In this document: in pieces, positions 36,650 to 45,466 of the stretch | Position numbering within the stretch: the first letter of the stretch is position 1 | Layout of the letters: every line of letters begins with the position of its first letter | NCBI GenBank assembly: GCA_045647745.1 | Contig: JAZRMQ010000026.1 | Coordinates: 1 to 64,000, forward strand | Length of the DNA stretch: 64,000 nt | From: HGM04593 sp045647745 | GTDB taxonomy: Bacteria; Bacteroidota; Bacteroidia; Bacteroidales; Bacteroidaceae | Direction of reading: 5' to 3' | Notes under the pieces: model-generated | The model's input: the letters and a program-made list of their open reading frames with translations, nothing else | The model's database searches: none | Told to the model about the DNA's origin: nothing | Program-made: the position numbers and the translations under genes

Positions 36650-38077
36650 ATGAAAAAACTATTTTTAGCATTCATTGCACTTGCAGCAATGACAGCAAAC
36701 GCACAGAACGGCGTTAGCAACCCTAATCGTTTCGGTCAGGGAGAAGATAGCGTACGATGCATCCAGAGCATCAGCATTATGAATACCAACGTAAAGAACA
36801 AGGAGTACAAGATTGCCTACGACGCTTGGAAAGTTCTTTTCGACGAATTTCCTGTTGCACGCGTAGACACCTACACCAATGGTATTAAAATTCTGAACGA
36901 CTTTATCAGCAATGAGGCCGACCCACAGAAGAAAGAGGCGTATATAGACGAGCTTATGAGCATCTACGACCAACAAATCAAGTACCTCGATCAGCTTCAG
37001 GCTATCACAAAGACAAAATTATCTGAGGGACAGATTTTGGGTAGAAAAGCAATTGACCTCATCAAACACCGCAAGAACGCTCCGGTTGAGGAGGTTTATG
37101 ATATGCTCGCAAAGTCGGTTGAAATTGAACAAGGAAAGTCGGAGTATGTTGTTACTGAGCTGTTTATGAAGTACTCAGGCTTAAAGTACAAGAACGACCA
37201 GAGCCACGGTGAGCAAATTATCGAGGACTACCTTAACGCATCGGTATACATTGTTGACGTGCTCGATAAGTATCACGACAACATTGAAATCTGCTTGCAG
37301 AAATACCAAGAGGAGGGCGACCCCAAAGATAGCATCAACGCCGGCAAATACAGCAAGATGATTGATGCGTCACGCGTTGCAAAGAGCAATATCGATGCTT
37401 ATTTCATTAACAGCGGCGCTGCCTCTTGCGAGGACCTAGACAGAATCTATGCACCTCTTATCGAAGAGAACAAGGACAACATTGAGTATCTTAACAAGGT
37501 TATTACCGTGATGGCAATGCTTAAGTGTACCAATCAGGATGCTTACCTTGCAGCATCGGAGTATGCTTTTGAGATTGACCCCAATCCAACATCAAAAGCT
37601 GCGATGGGTTGCGGTTACCGTTACTTCAAGAAGGGCGAGGTTGACAAGGCAATGGAATACTTTGACCGCGCTATCGAGCTCGAAGCCAGTGTAACCAATA
37701 AATCAGAACTTTGCTACAAGGTTGCCGATATTTACTACAACCTTAGCAAATATGGCAAGGCACGTTCATACGCACAGAAGGCTCTTGCTCTAAACTCAAA
37801 GTATGGTGCACCACACATCCTCATTGCACAGTGCTACGCTGCTACTCCAAACTGGAGCGAGGATAACACTTTGAACAACTGTACATACTATTTGTGCATC
37901 GACCGTTTGGAGCGCGCAAAGAGCGTTGACCCATCAGTGAAACGCGACGCCGACAAGCTCATCGCTGCATACAAGAAGTACACACCTTCAAACGAGGAGT
38001 TGTTTATGAAGGGTTACAAAGCCGGCGAAAAAGTAACTATCGGTGGTTGGATTAATGAAACAACAACAATACGCTAA
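36650..38077 (+). CDS. Exported TPR-repeat protein
   Basis: 475 residues with a signal peptide ending AMTANAQ. Tetratricopeptide-like helices are clear in the last 200 residues (CGYRYFKKGEVDKAMEYFDRAIELE, then YNLSKYGKARSYAQKALALNSKYGAPH). The N-terminal half is also helical. TPR proteins scaffold protein complexes; the partner is unknown, but its neighbours (barrel protein, LptC) point to outer-membrane assembly. The stop overlaps the start of lptC by about 23 nt. Confidence 0.82.
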   Translation: MKKLFLAFIALAAMTANAQNGVSNPNRFGQGEDSVRCIQSISIMNTNVKNKEYKIAYDAWKVLFDEFPVARVDTYTNGIKILNDFISNEADPQKKEAYIDELMSIYDQQIKYLDQLQAITKTKLSEGQILGRKAIDLIKHRKNAPVEEVYDMLAKSVEIEQGKSEYVVTELFMKYSGLKYKNDQSHGEQIIEDYLNASVYIVDVLDKYHDNIEICLQKYQEEGDPKDSINAGKYSKMIDASRVAKSNIDAYFINSGAASCEDLDRIYAPLIEENKDNIEYLNKVITVMAMLKCTNQDAYLAASEYAFEIDPNPTSKAAMGCGYRYFKKGEVDKAMEYFDRAIELEASVTNKSELCYKVADIYYNLSKYGKARSYAQKALALNSKYGAPHILIAQCYAATPNWSEDNTLNNCTYYLCIDRLERAKSVDPSVKRDADKLIAAYKKYTPSNEELFMKGYKAGEKVTIGGWINETTTIR

Positions 38078-38639
38078 TATCAGCAAAAGCATCTATCGTA
38101 CAACAACTGCCTTTATGGCGGTTGTTGTACTGATTTTACTATTCTCGTGTAAAGAGGATACACGAGGCACTGTGCCGGCATTTGAATCGCCCGACTCAAT
38201 AGCAGTGATGAGCACATACGGTGTCAGCACCATAATCAGCGACTCGGGGCACATTCGCTACAAAATAGATGCTGATGAGTGGATTGTTTACAGCAAGCGC
38301 CAACCACCATATTGGGCATTTGAAAAAGGTTTATACCTTGAAAAATTTGACACACTGATGAACATTGAAGCAACTATAAAATGCGATACAGCATTCTATT
38401 TCAATGAAAAAAAGTTGTGGAAGCTCATTGGTAACGTCAACATAAAAAACCCAAAAAGCCAACGTTTCTACACCGACCTGCTCTATTGGGACCAAGAAGA
38501 GAAGATTATCTACTCCGATGCATATATCAGAGTAGAGCAGGAGGACCAGATAACAGAGGGCGTAGGATTTTCATCAAACCAAGATTTGTCTGTTTGGCAA
38601 ATAAGAAACACAAAAGGAATTTACACCGTCGATAAATAA
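38055..38639 (+). CDS. lptC: LPS export protein LptC
   Basis: About 194 residues from the ATG at 38055 (a GTG four codons earlier is possible). The N-terminus carries a hydrophobic segment ending in LLFSC, a lipobox-like site rather than a plain membrane anchor, a Bacteroidetes trait of LptC. The rest is a beta-jellyroll (VSTIISDSGHIRYKIDADEW, AFYFNEKKLWKLIGNVNI, IYSDAYIRV), the periplasmic fold that passes lipopolysaccharide from LptBFG to LptA. LptA-like genes are not adjacent in this window. Confidence 0.88.
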   Translation: MKQQQYANISKSIYRTTTAFMAVVVLILLFSCKEDTRGTVPAFESPDSIAVMSTYGVSTIISDSGHIRYKIDADEWIVYSKRQPPYWAFEKGLYLEKFDTLMNIEATIKCDTAFYFNEKKLWKLIGNVNIKNPKSQRFYTDLLYWDQEEKIIYSDAYIRVEQEDQITEGVGFSSNQDLSVWQIRNTKGIYTVDK

Positions 38640-38642
38640 GAT

Positions 38643-39905
38643 ATGTTGTCACTTGTTCTATCACTCACAATAGTCATTCTATTCTCGGCACTATTCTCGG
38701 GAATGGAGATAGCCTTTATATCATCGAACAGGCTGTTGCTCGGCATTGACCAGAACAACCGTTCCATCACATCGTTTGTGATAAACAAATTTTACTCCGA
38801 TAGCAACAATTTCATTTCGACACTGCTTGTCGGAAACAACATATCAATTGTCATCTATGGTATGCTGATGGCACAACTGCTCAACGCCACCATACTCAAA
38901 GGCTTAGAGGGTTCAACCTTGTTCAATCTGTTCCTCGAAACATTAATTTCAACAATTATCATCATCTTCACCGGTGAATTTATCCCCAAGGCGCTGTTCC
39001 GCATAAACCCTAACCGTTCACTCAAGCGCTTTGCGTTAATCACCTACCCCATCTACATTCTTTTATACCCCCTTTCGCGCTTCACCAGCATCTGTTCAAC
39101 ACTATTGCTGCGCCTCACAGGCATAAAACTCAAGAACGAGACACGCGACACAACATTTTCAAAAACCGAGCTTAATAATCTAATTCTTGCATCTATCGAG
39201 AATGCCGACGACGAGGAGAAGATTGACAACGACGTGCTGATATTCCAAAATGCCCTCGACTTTTCAAACATCAAGGTAAGAGACTGCCTTGTCCCCCGCA
39301 CCGAGATTGAGGCTGTGGAGTACAACACACCGCTCGAAGAGCTAAAATCGGTGTTTATAGAGTCGGGGCACTCAAAGATTGTTGTCTACAAAGAGAATAT
39401 CGACGACATTATCGGTTATATACACTCATCGGAATTGTTCCGTCTGAACAAAAAATGGCAACAAAAAATCTGCAAGATGCCAATTGTCCCCGAGACACTC
39501 TCGGCACAAAAACTTATGCGCACACTTATGCAGCAGAAGAAATCATTGGCTGTTGTAGTCGACGAGTTTGGTGGCACATCGGGCATCATCTCCCTTGAGG
39601 ACCTTGTAGAGGAGATTATCGGCGAGATTGAAGATGAGCACGATAATCAGAACCTTGTTGCAAAATCTTTGGGCAACAACGAATATATCCTCTCGGGCCG
39701 ACTCGAGATTGAGCGCATTAACGAACTTTTCGACTTAAATATTCCCGAATCTGATGAGTATCAGACTCTTGGTGGATTTATTCTTGCACACCATCAACGT
39801 TTTCCACAGCTCAACGAGGTGATAAATATCGGCAAATACAAAATACGCCCGATAAAACAGCACAGCACAAAAATAGAATTGGTAAAATTATCGTTAGTGG
39901 GGTAA
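38643..39905 (+). CDS. CNNM/CorC-type membrane protein with CBS domains
   Basis: 420 residues: a four-helix DUF21/CNNM membrane domain (about 1-145), a CBS domain pair (about 200-320; VRDCLVPRTEIEAVEYN and FVDEFGGTSGIISLEDLVEEIIGEI) and a C-terminal CorC/HlyC domain (about 335-415). Family members are linked to Mg2+ or Co2+ efflux and homeostasis, not to haemolysis despite the older name. It follows lptC by 3 nt and is the last gene of the coaX-to-lptC run; the next gene has its own promoter-like region. Confidence 0.9.
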   Translation: MLSLVLSLTIVILFSALFSGMEIAFISSNRLLLGIDQNNRSITSFVINKFYSDSNNFISTLLVGNNISIVIYGMLMAQLLNATILKGLEGSTLFNLFLETLISTIIIIFTGEFIPKALFRINPNRSLKRFALITYPIYILLYPLSRFTSICSTLLLRLTGIKLKNETRDTTFSKTELNNLILASIENADDEEKIDNDVLIFQNALDFSNIKVRDCLVPRTEIEAVEYNTPLEELKSVFIESGHSKIVVYKENIDDIIGYIHSSELFRLNKKWQQKICKMPIVPETLSAQKLMRTLMQQKKSLAVVVDEFGGTSGIISLEDLVEEIIGEIEDEHDNQNLVAKSLGNNEYILSGRLEIERINELFDLNIPESDEYQTLGGFILAHHQRFPQLNEVINIGKYKIRPIKQHSTKIELVKLSLVG

Positions 39906-40104
39906 AATCCATACAGATGAACAACAGCACACCCTGCAAGCGTGCGACTTTTCAATAGCAATGGGTAGAAATCGTCAAAAAAGGCGCTTTTTACCCATTA
40001 TTTCGTTAACTTTTTGCCTTCGAAATTACAATAATTCAAAGCATTTTAGTAACTTTGCCGTGTTATACGTACAAAAATTAATAAACTAAAAATAAAATTT
40101 GACT

Positions 40105-42309
40105 ATGGCTACATTACAAAAGCTACGTAACAAAGGTTCACTGCTAATTGCCTTCGTCGGCATTGCGCTTTTTGCGTTCATAGCAGGAGACATTGTAAAA
40201 CTTTTCCAGAAAGGCCCAGAAGAGGCTATTGCCGGTACAATCAACGGCGAGGGTATAAAGGTTAGCGATTTCTATGAGTTCCGCAACCAGTGCGAGCAGG
40301 CATACATTTTGCTTAATAATGCCGCAACTCTCAACGAGAGCAACCAAGAGGAGATAACACAAATGGCGTGGGGTACACTGACAAACTACAAGTCATTGCT
40401 TGCACAGGCAGAGAAAGCAGGCTTGACAGTAACACCCGAGGAGCTTAGCTACGCATTGAGCACAAACTGGGGCGGTATCGCACAGCAGTACACAAGCCGT
40501 ATGCCACAGGCATTCTCTACACAGACCGGCGCTTTCAATGTAGAGTTCATCAACTCAATCAACACCGAGTACAAGAACTACAAAGAGAATGGCGCAATGC
40601 CCGAAGAGCTTGAGAACCTACACAATGCTTGGAAGTTCATTGAAACAAGCATCACTTGCGACATTATCAGCAGAAAGTTGATGAGCATCTTTGCATTCTG
40701 CTCAGCTACTCCTAACCAAGCTGTAGCACAAAGCAATTTCGACCTCAACAACAACACCTACAACGTTGAGATAGCAGCTTATCCTTACAACAACTACGCC
40801 GACAGCTTGGTAACAGTCAGCGATGAGGATATCACAAATTTCTACAACAAAAACAAGGAGAACTACTTTAAGGTACCATTTAACCTGTATGATATCTTCT
40901 ACATCAATCAGGAGATTAAGCCTACAAGCGCGGATATTCAGGCTGTACGTTCAGAGCTTGATGAGATTGCAGAATCTTTGAAAGAGGAGAATGCCGACAT
41001 CAACGACATTGCCCTCTACTCTTCATCAGAGACTCCTTACGATGGTTTCTTGTGGACAATTGACGCTATCACCATCGACAGCGAGAACCAGACATACGTA
41101 AACAAGTTCAAGGAGAACCACAAGTTCCACGTATTGCAGAACAACGTTGGCGAGATTGTTGCACCTTTCGAGGACAGAAACGACAACACATACAGCCTTG
41201 TAATGAACGTAAGAAAGACAATAGTTCCCGACACTATCAAATTGCGTGCTATTGCAATTCAGAGCGAGTCGGCAGAGGAGCTTAACGCAACAGCAGACAG
41301 CCTGCTCAATGCATTGAACAACAAGGCCGATTTTGACCAGATTGCCAAGAACTACAACGCCGACACAATCGAGTTCAAGACCAAGAATTTCGTTTACACA
41401 ATGGGCTTTATCCCAACACCTGAGGCTCAAAATCAGGTTTATACAGCAAAAATCAATGCTTACGACGTAATTACCTTTGGCGAGAATGCAAAGCTCATCT
41501 TCCAAGTAATGGAAAAGAAAGGTACTGTTGAGGCATACGACCCACTCATTATCGAGCGTAAAATCCCTGTAAGCGCCGACACTTACAATCAGGAGTACAA
41601 CAGACTGAGCCAGTTGGTAACATCTTGCAAAGATGTTGACGAGTTGCAGAAGAATATCCTCTCTACATCTTACCGCCTTGAGCAGCAGCGTTCAATCAAC
41701 CCAAACAGCTTGAACGTAGCTAACAAGCCCGGTACAAGAGACCTTTTGAGATGGATTCTCGGCGGCAGAAACGTTGGTGAAATCTCAAATATCCACGAGT
41801 ATATCTCAGGCAATAAGAAATACTTTATCGTTGCTGCAATAAATGAGATTATTCCCGAGGGATACATTGCGCTTGACGAGGTTAAGGAGAGCATCAAATA
41901 TCAGCTCATCAACGAGAAGAAGGGTGACCTCATCGCCACTGAGTTGAAGGGCAAGAACATTGACGAGCTCAAGTCTAACGAGAATATCAAGTTCAGCACA
42001 ACCGACAAGGTTGAGTACAAGAAGGCTACATCAGTGCAGTCAATCAATGCCGACGAGTTGGTTATCAGTGCAGCTGTTGCCAATATGCAGGCAGGTGAAG
42101 TTAGCGCACCAATCAAAGGCGACAACGCAGTGTATGTAGTAAAAGTGCTCTCTAAAGAGGCTAAGAACGCAGAGTTCAACGCCGAGACAGAGTCTGAATA
42201 TATCCAGTCACTCGATTTCTATGGCAACCCCAATGTAATCGGCCAGCTTATTCAGGATGTAATAGGCAAGACCTACGACGTTGAGAACAGAGTATACGAG
42301 CATATGTAA
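40105..42309 (+). CDS. PpiD-like periplasmic folding chaperone
   Basis: About 734 residues, starting at the ATG at 40105. One N-terminal membrane helix (SLLIAFVGIALFAFIAGDIV, about 14-33) anchors it in the inner membrane with the rest in the periplasm. A SurA_N-type helical domain comes first, then a region shaped like a parvulin (KLRAIAIQS ... FDQIAKNYNADT, about 375-425) that lacks the clear GGDLG-type catalytic signature, so prolyl isomerase activity may be lost. A second parvulin-like stretch could be near 520-650. A TAACTTTG box at 40050-40057 is a candidate -7 element. Confidence 0.82.
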   Translation: MATLQKLRNKGSLLIAFVGIALFAFIAGDIVKLFQKGPEEAIAGTINGEGIKVSDFYEFRNQCEQAYILLNNAATLNESNQEEITQMAWGTLTNYKSLLAQAEKAGLTVTPEELSYALSTNWGGIAQQYTSRMPQAFSTQTGAFNVEFINSINTEYKNYKENGAMPEELENLHNAWKFIETSITCDIISRKLMSIFAFCSATPNQAVAQSNFDLNNNTYNVEIAAYPYNNYADSLVTVSDEDITNFYNKNKENYFKVPFNLYDIFYINQEIKPTSADIQAVRSELDEIAESLKEENADINDIALYSSSETPYDGFLWTIDAITIDSENQTYVNKFKENHKFHVLQNNVGEIVAPFEDRNDNTYSLVMNVRKTIVPDTIKLRAIAIQSESAEELNATADSLLNALNNKADFDQIAKNYNADTIEFKTKNFVYTMGFIPTPEAQNQVYTAKINAYDVITFGENAKLIFQVMEKKGTVEAYDPLIIERKIPVSADTYNQEYNRLSQLVTSCKDVDELQKNILSTSYRLEQQRSINPNSLNVANKPGTRDLLRWILGGRNVGEISNIHEYISGNKKYFIVAAINEIIPEGYIALDEVKESIKYQLINEKKGDLIATELKGKNIDELKSNENIKFSTTDKVEYKKATSVQSINADELVISAAVANMQAGEVSAPIKGDNAVYVVKVLSKEAKNAEFNAETESEYIQSLDFYGNPNVIGQLIQDVIGKTYDVENRVYEHM

Positions 42310-42331
42310 TTCCCAACCCGTACATATGTTC

Positions 42332-42370
42332 AACGCCTGTCGCAATGAGCTGCGACAGGCGTTTTTGTTT
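42332..42370 (+). terminator. Terminator after the PpiD-like gene
   Basis: aacgcctgtcgca (42332-42344) pairs perfectly with tgcgacaggcgtt (42351-42363) over a 6-nt loop and is followed by tttgttttc. Confidence 0.85.
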
Positions 42371-42440
42371 TCATAAACAGAACCTCTATATCACCACAAA
42401 AATGTAATACAATCAAATTAAATAGTTGGCTCGGCCAAGG

Positions 42441-43121
42441 TCAATCTTTTTCAACTCCTATCACCTCGAGCAGGCCAGTGTGTGACACCTTAAACTTTAC
42501 ATCATAGCCCGCAAACGGCATTCCATACACCCTATCGGGGGCATTGTGATACTGCGGACGAGGGTCAAGCTCTAATATTTTGCACAAAGCAGCAAAATCA
42601 TCATCACTAAAAACAGCACGCAACTCATCGGGGAAGCGAACCTCAACCTTTGCCCAGTGTATTTCATCAACAAAGCCGCTACGCACAGCCGTGTGAGCAT
42701 CGGCATACTCCACGTAAGGCTTTATATCAAAGACCGGTGTCCCATCTACAAGGTCGGCTCCGGCAACGACAAGCGCCAACCTATCGCCCTGCTCCACCCC
42801 CAACAATCTCACCGAAGATAGCCCCAACGCATTAGGGCGGAACGGTGAGCGTGTAGCAAAAACGCCCATATATTCGTTACCACCAAGCAATGGCGGGCGC
42901 ACAAGTGGCGACCACTCACCCTCTTTCTTACCATTCAGCGAAAATCCCCAAATAAGCCACAAAAAGTCAAAGCCCTCAATGCCACGCAACGCATCGGCAT
43001 TGCAATACTCGGGTTCAAAGACCACACGCCCAACAAGCTCCGGCACGAGTCCACTCTGACGTGGCACACCGAATTTTGTCGGTAACAGTGAATGATAATA
43101 TGCAACAGGCTTGATATTCAT
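42441..43121 (-). CDS. trmO: tRNA (adenine(37)-N6)-methyltransferase TrmO (TsaA/YaeB family)
   Basis: About 226 residues from the ATG at 43121; the open frame goes 44 codons further, but those cover the promoter region. Family segments: KFGVPRQSGLVPELVG, then FDFLWLIWGFSLN and GVFATRSPFRPNALGLSSVRLL (about residues 85-110), the conserved S-adenosylmethionine-binding part of this unusual beta-barrel methyltransferase, and PVFDIKPYVEYAD. It modifies t6A37 of some threonine tRNAs to m6t6A. The C-terminal domain (about 150-226) is also typical. Confidence 0.88.
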   Translation of the reverse strand: MNIKPVAYYHSLLPTKFGVPRQSGLVPELVGRVVFEPEYCNADALRGIEGFDFLWLIWGFSLNGKKEGEWSPLVRPPLLGGNEYMGVFATRSPFRPNALGLSSVRLLGVEQGDRLALVVAGADLVDGTPVFDIKPYVEYADAHTAVRSGFVDEIHWAKVEVRFPDELRAVFSDDDFAALCKILELDPRPQYHNAPDRVYGMPFAGYDVKFKVSHTGLLEVIGVEKD

Positions 43122-43139
43122 TGAGAAATATTTTCCTCG

Positions 43140-43169
43140 CGAAGATAATAACACAAAGAGAATATTCAA
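43140..43169 (-). promoter_or_regulatory. TATCTTCG-type promoter for trmO
   Basis: On the minus strand TATCTTCG (complement 43140-43147) is preceded after 19 nt by TTG (complement 43167-43169). The same TAnnTTCGC box stands before four other leftward genes (boxes at 7882, 20481, 54082, 62850). Confidence 0.5.
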
Positions 43170-43286
43170 CCACATTTGAATGGATAAATTTGTTGTTTCA
43201 GATATTTTTTCGTTTTTTTGTAAATTAGTAAATGTGCGCTCACGCGCAAACAATGTCGTATTAATTTATAACTGACAACAAGAATT

Positions 43287-44204
43287 ATGGAAAAGATTAT
43301 CGGCCTCATTGACGCACCATTCACCCCATTCTATGAGAACGGAGAAGTCAACTATGAACCTATCCCTGCTTATGCACAGATGCTTGCAAAAAATGGTATG
43401 AAGGGCGTATTTATCAACGGTTCATCGGGCGAGGGTTATATGCTCACCGAGGAGGAGCGCATCAAGCTCACCGAAGCTTGGGTTGCCGCAGCCCCCGAGG
43501 GTTTTAAGATTATTGTTCACGTGGGCAGCACTTGTGTAAAGTCGAGCCGCAGAATGGCCGAGCACGCACAGAAAATGGGAGTGTTCGGCATTGGAGCAAT
43601 GGCACCACCCTTTCCAAAGGTTGGCCGTGTCGAGGAGCTTGTAAAATATTGCGAGGAGATTGCATCGGCAGCGCCCGAATTGCCATTCTATTTCTACCAC
43701 ATTCCAGCATTCAACGGAGCTTTTTTGCCAATGGTAAAATTCCTTGAGGCTGTTGATGGCCGCATCCCTAACTTTGCCGGCATAAAATATACTTTCGAGA
43801 GCCTGTACGAATATAACCAGTGTCGTTTGTACAAGAACGGCAAGTTCGATATGCTTCACGGACAGGATGAAACAATCCTGCCTTGCCTTGCAATGGGAGG
43901 AGCGCAAGGTGGCATTGGTGGCACAACAAACTACAATGGTTGCAACCTTGCCGGCATCATTGACGCTTGGAACGCCGGCGACCTTGAGAAGGCTCGCGAG
44001 TTGCAAAATTTCTCACAAGAGGTAATCAATGTCATCTGCCACTATCGCGGAAACATTGTGGGTGGCAAACGTATTATGAAACTCATAGGCCTCGACCTTG
44101 GCAAAAACCGCACCCCGTTCCAGAATATGACCGACGAGGAGGAGGCTGCGATGCGCAAGGAACTCGAAGCTATCAACTTCTTTGAGCGTTGCAATAAATT
44201 TTAA
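43287..44204 (+). CDS. nanA: N-acetylneuraminate lyase
   Basis: 305 residues, TIM-barrel aldolase. It cleaves sialic acid to N-acetylmannosamine and pyruvate in the cytosol. GSSGEGYML (residues 45-53) binds the pyruvate carboxylate; Y137 in YFYHIP and the Schiff-base Lys167 in FAGIKYT are at the expected places. GQDE and GGAQGGIGGTTN follow in the normal order. First gene of the sialic acid operon, divergent from trmO with only about 165 nt between the two starts. Confidence 0.95.
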   Translation: MEKIIGLIDAPFTPFYENGEVNYEPIPAYAQMLAKNGMKGVFINGSSGEGYMLTEEERIKLTEAWVAAAPEGFKIIVHVGSTCVKSSRRMAEHAQKMGVFGIGAMAPPFPKVGRVEELVKYCEEIASAAPELPFYFYHIPAFNGAFLPMVKFLEAVDGRIPNFAGIKYTFESLYEYNQCRLYKNGKFDMLHGQDETILPCLAMGGAQGGIGGTTNYNGCNLAGIIDAWNAGDLEKARELQNFSQEVINVICHYRGNIVGGKRIMKLIGLDLGKNRTPFQNMTDEEEAAMRKELEAINFFERCNKF

Positions 44205-44278
44205 AATCTATTATCAGGGCTAGACACACTCTCTCACCGAGCAAGCAAAAACACAGCCCACACATTTATGACAGCACT

Positions 44279-45466
44279 ATGAATTGGAATGAATATCTGA
44301 AAGGCTGGTCGCAGAGATACCGCGACGACCTTGTGAATAATATTATGCCCTTTTGGCTAAAGTACGGACTCGACCGCATCAATGGCGGCGTTTACACCTG
44401 CGTCGACCGCGATGGTTCACTCATTGATACTACAAAATCGGTGTGGTTTCAAGGTCGATTTGCCTTTGTATGCAGTTTTGCCTATAATACAATAGAGAAA
44501 AAGCCTGAGTGGCTTGATGCCGCAAAAAGCACTATCGACTTTATTGAGGCTCACTGTTTTGACACTGACGGCAGAATGTATTTTGAGGTGATGGCCGACG
44601 GCACACCACTGCGCAAACGTCGCTATGTATTCTCGGAGAGTTTTGCAGCTATTGCAATGGCCGAGTATGCAAAAGCCTCGGGCGACAACAGCTACGCCGA
44701 AAAGGCTCTTGCGCTGTTCAAGGATATACGAAAATTTGTTGCCACCCCGGGCTATATGGAGCCAAAATACCTGCCGGCGCTACAAGCAAAAGGACACTCG
44801 TTAGTGATGATTTTGATAAACACCGCATCACGCATACGCAATGTGATAAACGACCCTGTGCTCGACCAGCAGATAGACGAATCAATAGCATCACTCAAGG
44901 ATTTTATGAAGCCTGAATATGAGGCGTTGCTTGAGATGGTTGGCACAAATGGCGAATTCATTGACACCATCAACGGACGCCTGATAAACCCCGGTCACTG
45001 CATCGAGACCGCGTGGTTCTTGCTCGAGGAGGCAAAACATCGTGGCTGGGACAAGGAATTGACAACACAAGCTTTGCAAATCCTCGATTGGTCGTGGGAG
45101 TGGGGCTGGGACAAGCAATACGGCGGCATCATCAATTTCCGTGACTGCCGCAACCTGCCGCCACAGGACTACTCACAGGATATGAAATTCTGGTGGCCAC
45201 AAACCGAGGCAATCATTGCCACACTCTATGCTTATGAAGCAACAGGTGACGATAAATATCTCATCTGGCACAAACAGATAAGCGAGTGGACATACGCTCA
45301 CTTCCCCGACGAAGAGTATGGCGAGTGGTACGGCTATCTGCACCGCGACGGCACCGTAGCACAGCCCGCCAAAGGAAATATCTTCAAAGGACCGTTCCAC
45401 ATTCCACGAATGATGATTAAATCGTTTGAGCTTTGTAATATACTCACCGAAGAACAGACTCTATGA
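44279..45466 (+). CDS. N-acylglucosamine 2-epimerase (AGE family)
   Basis: 395 residues, an alpha6/alpha6-barrel epimerase. It should turn N-acetylmannosamine from NanA into N-acetylglucosamine, replacing the bacterial NanE type. Family motifs include WFQGRFAFVCSFAYN near residue 60, the His near GHCIETAWFLLEEAK (about residue 240) and WPQTEAIIATLYAY (about residue 303) that carry the catalytic histidines. In Bacteroides such an AGE enzyme is known for sialic acid use. It starts 74 nt after nanA and overlaps the transporter start by 4 nt (ATGA). Confidence 0.92.
   Translation: MNWNEYLKGWSQRYRDDLVNNIMPFWLKYGLDRINGGVYTCVDRDGSLIDTTKSVWFQGRFAFVCSFAYNTIEKKPEWLDAAKSTIDFIEAHCFDTDGRMYFEVMADGTPLRKRRYVFSESFAAIAMAEYAKASGDNSYAEKALALFKDIRKFVATPGYMEPKYLPALQAKGHSLVMILINTASRIRNVINDPVLDQQIDESIASLKDFMKPEYEALLEMVGTNGEFIDTINGRLINPGHCIETAWFLLEEAKHRGWDKELTTQALQILDWSWEWGWDKQYGGIINFRDCRNLPPQDYSQDMKFWWPQTEAIIATLYAYEATGDDKYLIWHKQISEWTYAHFPDEEYGEWYGYLHRDGTVAQPAKGNIFKGPFHIPRMMIKSFELCNILTEEQTL

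Noticed and set aside
38643..39905. Haemolysin as literal function of the CNNM/CorC gene
   Set aside because: The historical name is misleading; the domains point to metal ion homeostasis and no toxin feature is seen.
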